Below, in pieces: positions 56,704 to 64,000 of a stretch of DNA of 64,000 bases. Each line of letters starts with the position of its first letter. Position 1 is the first letter of the stretch. The translations under genes were made by a program, and so were the position numbers. This DNA is from Manis javanica. Taxonomy: Eukaryota; Chordata; Mammalia; Pholidota; Manidae. The stretch is from positions 101,976,001-102,040,000 of the forward strand of contig NC_133167.1 of NCBI RefSeq assembly GCF_040802235.1, written 5' to 3'. The notes beneath the pieces were generated by a model. That model ran no database searches. It was not told the origin of the DNA and was given only the letters and a program-made list of their open reading frames with translations.

Positions 56704-59302
56704 CTGTGAAGGACCAGAGTGAGGTGGGCTTCAGGGGGTACTGCAGGCCGGGAGGGAAGGAGCTCACCAAGCAGGCATGGTGACTTTGCCCCAGAGACGC
56801 TCACTATCACTTCCCAGCAATGGAGCGCATTATTCTACTAGAGAAAAATAAAGGCTGAAAGGTATCCTGTTAAGAAAATTTAAAACACATGAAACTTAAC
56901 AATTCAAAATACCATTGTCTAGCATCTCAGAAGTCTCAGATACAACAGACTGTCTTAAGAGTCTGATGCTTTGTAAAATTCAGGGGAGGAGTTATAGAAA
57001 AACAGCAACTTGTAAGACCACTTTAAAGCAAATTTTCTCAGCACACATTATTGCGGACTCACAATTCTTGGAAACACTGCAAGGTATTTTCTTTTACATC
57101 TCAGAAGGGAACACCCATGAAATCCCTCCCCCTCATTTCCAGGCTTGTATGGTTCACATTCTAAAAGACACCTTTCTCCAATTACAGAAACTATGACTTC
57201 ACATACAGAACCGAGGACATGTCCTATTAGTTCTGTATTTTACATCAACGTGAATTTTGGAGATCTGGCATTGAAAACTTAGTGGGCTTTGGGCCACTGC
57301 CATCAAGGCTGAAGGCTGAGCAGAAGAAATCTTGGCTGCCATCCTGGAAGAGCAGCAAGAGGAACCTCCTGGGGAGCTGGGCTGGAGAGGAGGAAGGGTC
57401 TGCTTCTCCAGACTCCAGTTCTCCTCTGTGCCAGCGGCCCGACCGCTTACATGACCCTAAAATACTTCCACGTGACAGAGTGAGGTTTCCGTGGTTATGG
57501 GCCAAAGGCACAGCGGACAGAAGGTAAGGGGGTCTTCCTCCCGCTCTGTGGGGCGGGGGGCTCTCTCCACACCGGAGTCAGGAGCCGCTCATGGAAACAC
57601 CACGGCTGCTGCCAACCAGCTGAAGCATAAACTCTGCTTGTCATAATTAACAACTAAAATTAAGCTAAGTTAGGGGAGGAAAATAACTATTTTAAGGATA
57701 TTTCATAGGAGTTACCATTTTGAGCACTGTCATTATTTGGGCCAAGGCTTTCCCGCATGGGTGTAAGAAAATGTCGCTGTGCACCCAGGAAGGCTCAGAT
57801 GCACCGGAGGAGCAGCCACTGCCCACCGTCGACATCCTGCATCTGCAGGCTATCCTCACGCCTCCAGGGGGCGCCTGGCTTCCCCTGAGGAAGAGACGGA
57901 GACTGGTCTGGCAGGGGTAGAACCTGCGGGAGGCCTGTTCTTACAGTCCGGGTTCTTGGGGCGCTCTGTCGTTTCTTCCTGGACTGCCAGGTGGGCTCTC
58001 AGTGTTCACAGATCAATCCCTGGGGCACCCCTCACACTAAAACTGAAAGGCTGCCAACGGCACACTGCAGTACCTCAGCATATTATTGGTGGAAATAGTC
58101 ACAGATAATTTTATCGAGCCACCCTTCCTCGAATTCCTAATCTCAGGCTGGGAAGCAGTCTCCCCGGCTGCTCTACCGCTCCCCCTTAGGCCATCTTCCT
58201 TACTGGTCCCCTAAGCCCACTCCCCTCCTGGAATCCTATCCCCCCAGCTTTGAGGATCGTCAGTACCTAGACATGCCCGAGTTCTGTTCTTGTATTGCCC
58301 ACGAAATCATCTCCCTTCGTTTTTTCCACTTAGGTCCAGTTTCCTCTCTCTGATGAATCTCAGAGTATTACGATATGAACTTAGTAAACTGTACGGAAAG
58401 CACCCAGGGCTTTTCCACTTATGAAATGTCCCTCTGATTGAGGAATATACTCTATTACTATGGAAAACATCCATCTGGCTGGGAAGAGTCTTGGGGGTCA
58501 CCCCTCAACAGCTCTTTCTTATTTCCACACCCTTGTCCTGGTATATGCAACATACTATTAAGTGCAGATGGACAGATAACTTCTGGAGTCTAAGTCAGAG
58601 GTGCTAAGCTGAAACCTGGCTTCTTTCTGGGACTTTCTAGCCATGGCTCTTAAGAGAGTCACTGAAACTTTTTCTCCACAAAGTGTGAATGGTGGTAAAG
58701 ATCTCTAGAAATATCTGTCAGGAAACCAAGGGTCCCTAAGCAATAGACTGTGTAGCATTACGCCGTTACTTTGTGTGGATTGTGGTTTCATGAAATGAAC
58801 TAACTTAAAGTCAAATGATTTAATAAATTCTTGGTCATAGGGAAGTGAATGCTTAATGGTAAGAACATGATGCTCTTGCATGAAATATGATACTATGCTT
58901 GGCAAACTGTACTGATCAAATAAAACTTAATCATTACATTTGCATGTAAAAGACCAGAAAATTCCTCCAAACCAATGGAAGGCAACAGTGAAAATTTGAA
59001 TTATTTTTCAAAAATATCAGGGCCCAACATAGCATAATACAGAATCTCTGATTGAAAAGGGAGATACTTTTAAAAAGTCTTGGTTCTTATTCTTAATAAT
59101 GAACCTCAGGTCGAATAGGGATCAAAACCCAATATGCTCTTCACCCCTTCTTCTCTCTGGGTCATCTGCTGGTGCTGAGGTGTGATCAGTCCTGCTACGA
59201 CTTCTCCATACCTTCTCTGGCTGAACTGCTGGGTTACAATTGCAATGAACATATGTGGACGATGTTAAGTTCCTCAATTGGTTCTTTACTGATTTTACTT
59301 AC
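56704..59302 (-). other. WWC2 intron with a MIR
   Basis: 2599-bp intron. MIR at 58560-58700; the rest is not recognised. Confidence 0.5.
58560..58700 (+). repeat. MIR SINE
   Basis: 'ggacagataacttctggagt' continuing to 'gctgaaacctggcttctttc' and 'ctcttaagagagtcactgaa' matches MIR sense order. Confidence 0.65.
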
Positions 59303-59389
59303 ACTTTTGAAGTATGAGGTATCAAGAAGGCATGAAGATTTCGGAGTTGTGCTAAAATCACCATGAAGCTTGACCTTTTCACGTCGTAT
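59303..59389 (-). CDS. WWC2: WWC2 coding exon, start of C2 domain strands
   Basis: One base, 28 codons, two bases. It codes 'YDVKRSSFMVILAQLRNLHA' and 'FLIPHTSK'. It is too short to appear as an open frame and was placed by matching phases between its neighbours. The upstream intron is only 98 bp. The acceptor is a tandem cagcag (NAGNAG), so a 3-base-longer form starting at 59392 is possible. Confidence 0.95.
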
Positions 59390-59487
59390 CTGCTGAAAGA
59401 GAAGCTGATGAGATTTGGGAAGAGCGCAGGCCCATGGCCGCTGCACAGAATTCTAGGCTGCCCCTCCGCCCGCACACAGCCCTTTAC
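59390..59487 (-). other. 98-bp WWC2 intron
   Basis: Very short intron between two C2-domain exons, gtaaag to cagcag, GC-rich at its 5' part. Confidence 0.95.
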
Positions 59488-59568
59488 CTGAGTCCGATCT
59501 GCACCTGCGCCGTCTCCAAGACGGCGACGTCCTCTTCGCTGTAGGTAACATCTTCAACCTCACTAGGC
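59488..59568 (-). CDS. WWC2: WWC2 coding exon, C2 domain start
   Basis: One base, 26 codons and two bases. It codes 'PSEVEDVTYSEEDVAVLETA' and 'QVQIGL'. Acceptor tag; a second AG six bases in (59564-59563) could give a two-residue-shorter form. Confidence 0.96.
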
Positions 59569-60136
59569 CTAGGCACAGGGAAACAGCAGGCAGAGGTGAA
59601 CACGGACACTGACTGGTACGGTTCCTGTCTGCCACTTAATGATTCCGAATGTAAACCTGAATGAGCAGCATTCCTATACCAGCCAGTGGCCCTGCGCCCC
59701 ATGCAAGATCTCACACTGAGGGCTTTCTTCACCCTGCTAAGAGCACTCTACCTCCGAGCCTTTAGGGGAGAGAGCTTCCTGACACTCCCTGGGGTATACC
59801 ACACCCCTAGACACATTCCAGGCTTTCAGAAACACACAAGGGAAGCTTCAGGGGCCAAACGGGCACTGGCCAACGGCTCCAATATTCTCATTTAGAAAAA
59901 CGAGAGTTTTAAGTTTCAAAGGCAGTTGGTTGTTGAGCACACCAACCTGTTTGTCATTTCCCTGACAGACAGGATGCTTTTGTAATACTGAAATTTCAGG
60001 CACACCATTTCTTTACCGCCTACAGCGTTCACTGCCGCGCAGTGAACTAAAGGCAGCGGTACGTTTGGAATCTGTGACCCACACGCGCGGCATGAGGAGG
60101 CATGGGTCATGGAAAGCAGTCCTGCCGGGTCCTTAC
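59569..60136 (-). other. WWC2 intron, nothing recognised
   Basis: 568-bp intron between the C2-start exon and its upstream neighbour. Confidence 0.5.
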
Positions 60137-60266
60137 TGTTTCACGAAAGCTTCATAGACCCCACTGTCTCCAGCCACAGACTCGTCAGATACGGCAGCTG
60201 ACACACAAGTGGCTTTCTCCCCAAGCAGGTGGATGACTCTTCTTTTTGGTAATGATTTTTCCACAT
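60137..60266 (-). CDS. WWC2: WWC2 coding exon, linker before C2
   Basis: Two bases, 42 codons, two bases. It codes 'VEKSLPKRRVIHLLGEKATC' and 'VSAAVSDESVAGDSGVYEAF' and 'VK'. Acceptor ctag and donor gtaagg. It links the Ser-rich region to the C2 domain. Confidence 0.96.
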
Positions 60267-63200
60267 CTAGAGAGGGGAAAGTGATTTCTTATTAGGGTAA
60301 GTTTGGTATAAAACACACACATAGCTGGACTATGAGAAATCCAAACTGAAATTTCCACCTGAGAATCAAGGATGTGCCTATTCACATCAAGAGCTGTGCA
60401 TGATTCCAGGCACTATGACTTAGAAGATTCCTGAGAGGCCGGTTATTTGGGTCATTCTTTGAGAAAGACTATGGGTTTTTTTGGTCCTGAAATATTTTCA
60501 GGGAAGGGAGGAATGACACGTTCTCAGCGGTCTCTCATTCTCTCTTTCAGGTACTCTCGGCAGCTCTCATTCACTGGAGGTACGAAGCGCTCTGCCTCCC
60601 TTAAGTATTAAAGATATTTCTGTAACAGAGAGAATCTAGCAGCTCAAGAAAGGTTTCTGCCTCTTTACTTTCCTCCTCTCTCCACAGGCCATATTCTACT
60701 TTTCCTGGCTACTACCCTAGTGGAAGTGCAAGGAAAAAAGTCTTTGACTTATAGAATTTCTCACCAGCTAAGACCATGATGCAAAACTTTGTGCTATTGA
60801 ATCTGTAGCAACGACGACCACTTAACTTTTATCTCTACCTCATATTCATACACTGCATCCTGAAGCAAGCACAGAGCATTTTAAAGCTGCATTCCTATAT
60901 AATAAGCTGCCAGCCCGTGGGGTTCTTTCATCTGCACCAAGCAGAGTGGGGATCAGGATTGGTATGCATCTCGCCCCCTTCTGAGTTGTGACTTTACATC
61001 TTGTTAAGATGTTTAAGTTTTAGGGCTTCAGATTATAGGATTGATTGCTGCATTTCCCCTTTTATTTCTGGCAGTGGGAATGCTTTTTCCTTGATGATGA
61101 AGTGCCTTCCCTCCGCACAGCCCCCTTCGTGAGGGGTGAAAGTGATGACATGATTTATTGATTACCCCCTGGAATAACCGCAGCAGCCCGAAACTGACTT
61201 TGACAGTGACAGAGACTTGGCTGTGGAAGGACTTCACAGTTTTTCCAGCTTGGTCTCTGTCATCCGGCGGGGACTGGCGCTGGAGAGCAAGGGGCCCAGA
61301 AGAGGAGCTCAGCTTCTGCTGCAAAAGCCTGGAGCTCTGAGGGAGACGAACCGGGTCACTACCAAGAGCCCCCATCCCACGTGAAGCTCAGATGTACCCC
61401 GAATGGACCGAGTGCCAGAGACCAGATCCGAAGAGAATTAGTCTTTAGGGCCAAATACATGCTTTCAGTTGTTTTGACACATGAAACTGAACTTAATTTG
61501 CAAACAAAGCTCAGGGATATATTTTCTCCTAGGGCGACTTTAACTGCAGTTTTCTGATATTATACTCCAGTCAGGTGTCATGAGGAAGGCAAGGGCTGGG
61601 CAAAAACGCTGCCAGACGAGACGTGGGCGCCCGGGACCTCCAGGTGGGGACAGAGCCTGTGGTCCTCGCTGACCCCGCCCCCTTCTGCAGCCAAGTCCAC
61701 TGGACGTTGAGAAGTGGTCACTGGAGAATACTCCACATACGTGAGGGGCAAAACCAGCTTTGGAATGCTCCAGAAATGCAAGATCCTTCCAGTCCAAAGC
61801 AAGGGGAATGGCACAGAAACGATTCCCCTTTCTTCTGTCTCCGTTCGGAAGTTTTATCATTTTGTGTTGAGCAGAGTTTCAGGGCCTTATCATCGTGGGG
61901 TGACATTAACCGCCAAGAACTAAGCGGAAGTACTGGGCAATGCTTCCCGGTGCTCTGGGGGGACAAACTAGCATCCTCATTTTGCAGATGAGCATCAACG
62001 AGCCGGAGAGACTGGGTAACGTGCTCGCCAGAACACGGCCAGTGAAGGGGGCAACCAACCAAAGCAACGAACGTTTGAATGCAGGCGGGGGTCGGGAGCG
62101 GGCGCCCAGGGCGGAGCGCCGGCCCCACACCGTGCACGCCCCCTGCTGGCGGCAGCCAGGGACGCCCTACCTCCGGGCTCTGCGGCTTGCAGCCCTTCTG
62201 TAAACACGGCTCTGGCGCTGATATTCTCTGTGGTTGGTTATTTTGGTAGCAAGTGACTTGTAGCTCTGGCACCGGCCAGGAGCTGCACGCAGACCACGTA
62301 CGTCTCCGCACCCTGATTCTGCCCCAGGCCGCTGGCAGGTGGCAGTTCTGCTTTCAGCACTCGAAGTCGCACAAGCAAGATGGAATTCCTATCTCTGTAA
62401 ACATCTGAATTGGCCAATCTATGAATACTTTGGATTCCTAGGACCATCAGCACAAAATAAATACACTTCTGAAGAGCAAGAAAATACTTCTCAAGAGGCC
62501 TGTCTTCTTCCGTGCTCTGGACACATGGTGACAAGTGCCCGTCTGAGCAGGGTCCTGGGGGCCAGTGCTGGAGCGGTCACTTCACACTTGGTTTCAGGCT
62601 AGTTCTGGAAGGCACCACCCCCCTCGAACCACACCTCGGTCATTTGCCAACAAGGGTGCCATCTTGTTCAGTTTACAACCACATCTAGGATACTAAATAA
62701 AGCCTCCACCTCACAAAGGAAAACAATTACAAAAAAATCAAATTCTCCTGTCTCAATACAAATGAGGGACTCAGAACTTTCTTGGCTGCAACCAGGAACA
62801 TGGCCAGAAGATGGCAGAGTGACACTGTGCACGAGAGCCCGCTTTTCCCAAGTCAACTTCAGGCGGAGACGGGAATCTGGCATGAAACAAAGACCGTATT
62901 TATATAGAATTCCCTGAGCAATCTAAACACTGAACCCTAGTACTCATTAGCTGGTGTGCTAACTGCCTTGACTTTAATCTGTTTTAGACCAGCTTTTAAA
63001 AGAAAGCCCTCTTCTTTGCCTTGCTATTTCAGAACCAGAATCTACTTGCAAGTATTGTGTTCACAAAATATGTTCCCAGTCACCTCCTGCACACAGAGCA
63101 TTTCTGGACAACATAGCAGGTACTTGGTGATTAAATCTATTAAACAGGGAAGCCTATTTTTATTTGATAGAGAAAAAATGTCTAGGTGTATCAATGAAAA

Positions 63201-63343
63201 CTCCTTTTCAAATGAAGCCAAAATGAATAGGTAACGGACAGAGAAGGGGGCTAGTACCGTTTGTCTATATGGGAAAGTAACTCTCCAGTCATTCTTCTTA
63301 AAATTATTAAGAGGGGATACATGCAAGCAAAGGTCTCCATTAC
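60267..63343 (-). other. WWC2 intron with a MIR
   Basis: 3077-bp intron. A MIR lies at 61960-62095. The minus frame of 197 codons at 61718-62311 is not spliced into the gene and has no domain. The stretch 61600-62180 is GC-richer than the rest. Confidence 0.5.
61960..62095 (-). repeat. MIR SINE
   Basis: 'catcctcattttgcagatga' followed by 'gagactgggtaacgtgctcg' and 'acgtttgaatgcaggc' is the MIR core in antisense order. Confidence 0.7.
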
Positions 63344-64000
63344 CTGCTGTTCCTTCATACACGGGCTCCCCAGCACACTCATGGAGGTCCTTATCCTCTA
63401 GAAGAGCGTGGGATGCTCCTCCTGAACTGGAGTCCAGCAACATCGGATTTTCACCGAGGCCAATGTCTGCGAAATGATCACTCAGTTCACAGTCTTCAAA
63501 GTCCGCAGTGAAGTGATGGAGAGCGCTGTCATGAGAAGACATGGGAAACGCGCCTTCCAAGACCAAGGGAGAGCCAGGGGGGGACAGGGACGAGAGGGAG
63601 GACCGCGAGGACAGGGACGTCACTGACGTGGGTGCCTCGGTCAGCGGGGGAGGGTGGCCTGTGGCTGCGGCCGCCGCCCTGCAGGGAGTGCTCTGGCCCG
63701 TCTGGCTGGGGGACTTGACCACTTCGTTTTCATGGATGGTGGTGATTGGTCCGGAGGGAATGTAACCGCCTTTCTCCTGCAGGAGGAAGTCCAGTTTATA
63801 CTGATAATCCGCGTCCATCTGGTCGCCCGGACCGGTGTAATAGAGCTCGCTGGAGCTGAGGGAATTGAGTGACCCTCTGCTGGAGGTGTTCAGAGACCCC
63901 CGGCTGGAGGCTAGGGAACCCAGGCTGCTCCCAGATGACACGGACAGGGTGCTGGCGGAGAGGCTGGGGGAAGAGAAGCGCACGTTGTAAAAACGGTCAC
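63344..64000 (-). CDS. WWC2: WWC2 coding exon, Ser-rich region (partial)
   Basis: This exon runs off the right edge; the visible part gives 218 codons. After 'DRFYNVRFSSPSLSAS' comes a Ser/Gly/Leu-rich stretch with 'SSRGSLN' repeated twice and 'SSSELYYT', then a segment containing 'DADYQYKLDFLLQEKGGY', a polyalanine-like AAAAA, more Ser-rich sequence, and 'ENPMLLDSSSGGASHALLED' before the donor gtaatg. The region is expected to be disordered and phosphorylated. No internal ATG marks a start here, so the left limit of the exon is outside the window. Confidence 0.95.

Larger units (their letters stand above)
34468..64000 (-). other. WWC2: WWC2 gene, C-terminal thirteen coding exons (gene span)
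   Basis: WWC2 is a KIBRA-family cortical scaffold that promotes LATS kinase activation in the Hippo pathway and restrains YAP, and it binds lipids through a C2 domain. Thirteen minus-strand coding exons chain in a single open frame with GT-AG splice sites and matching phases throughout. They encode about 773 residues of a protein that in mammals is about 1190 long. Order in the window: Ser-rich linker (partial first exon), C2 domain (exons at 59568 to 54767), conserved helix with 'TSAELLAVEQELAQEE', acidic linker, basic motif '[15 protein letters not shown]' corresponding to the aPKC-interaction site of KIBRA, coiled coil, and C-terminal ADDV, a PDZ-ligand type end. The N-terminal WW domains and first coiled coil are beyond the right edge. 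The choice of WWC2 over WWC1/WWC3 rests on remembered protein similarity plus CLDN22/24 synteny. Confidence 0.95.

Noticed and set aside
61718-62311. 197-codon minus-strand frame in a WWC2 intron
   Set aside because: No domain, no splice sites in phase with neighbouring exons, and a MIR lies in its middle.

Overview
This window is nuclear DNA from a placental mammal. It contains spliced genes with GT-AG introns, two intronless claudin genes, and a dense background of decayed mammalian repeats (L1, L2, MIR, MaLR-type and other retroviral LTRs). Gene content matches the block around human 4q35.1: WWC2 with CLDN22 and CLDN24 at its 3' side, here with WWC2 on the minus strand. I saw no Alu, rodent B1/B2, carnivore tRNA-Lys SINE or ruminant BovA. 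One poly(A)-tailed element (12541-13165) resembles a family I loosely associate with pangolin assemblies, so a pangolin-like laurasiatherian is my best but weak guess.

Layout. Positions 1-27857 are intergenic: L1, L2, MIR and LTR relics, with no gene I can support. CLDN24 (27858-28520, +) and CLDN22 (30057-30719, +) are single-exon 220-residue claudins 2199 bp apart in direct orientation. From 34468 to the right edge, the minus strand carries the last thirteen coding exons of WWC2 (KIBRA/WWC family). They give about 773 C-terminal residues: Ser-rich linker, C2 domain, acidic linker, aPKC-interaction motif, coiled coil and a C-terminal ADDV tail. The WW domains lie beyond position 64000. All exons join in frame with intact splice sites. 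WWC2 runs toward the claudins, so its 3'UTR converges on, and may overlap, CLDN22.

What stands out. The two claudins are identical over 504 consecutive bases (one mismatch in 518), while the first about 96 bases and last about 48 bases of each coding region are clearly different. This is the signature of recent gene conversion (concerted evolution). It homogenises the extracellular loops and TM2-TM4 but leaves TM1 and the cytoplasmic tails distinct. Other points are an ERV LTR nested in an older MaLR LTR, a NAGNAG acceptor after a 98-bp WWC2 intron, and an AT-rich imperfect palindrome in the largest WWC2 intron.

Working together: claudins set paracellular permeability at tight junctions. WWC2 is a cortical scaffold feeding the Hippo (LATS-YAP) pathway and cell polarity. 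Their adjacency is conserved synteny rather than an operon-like unit.
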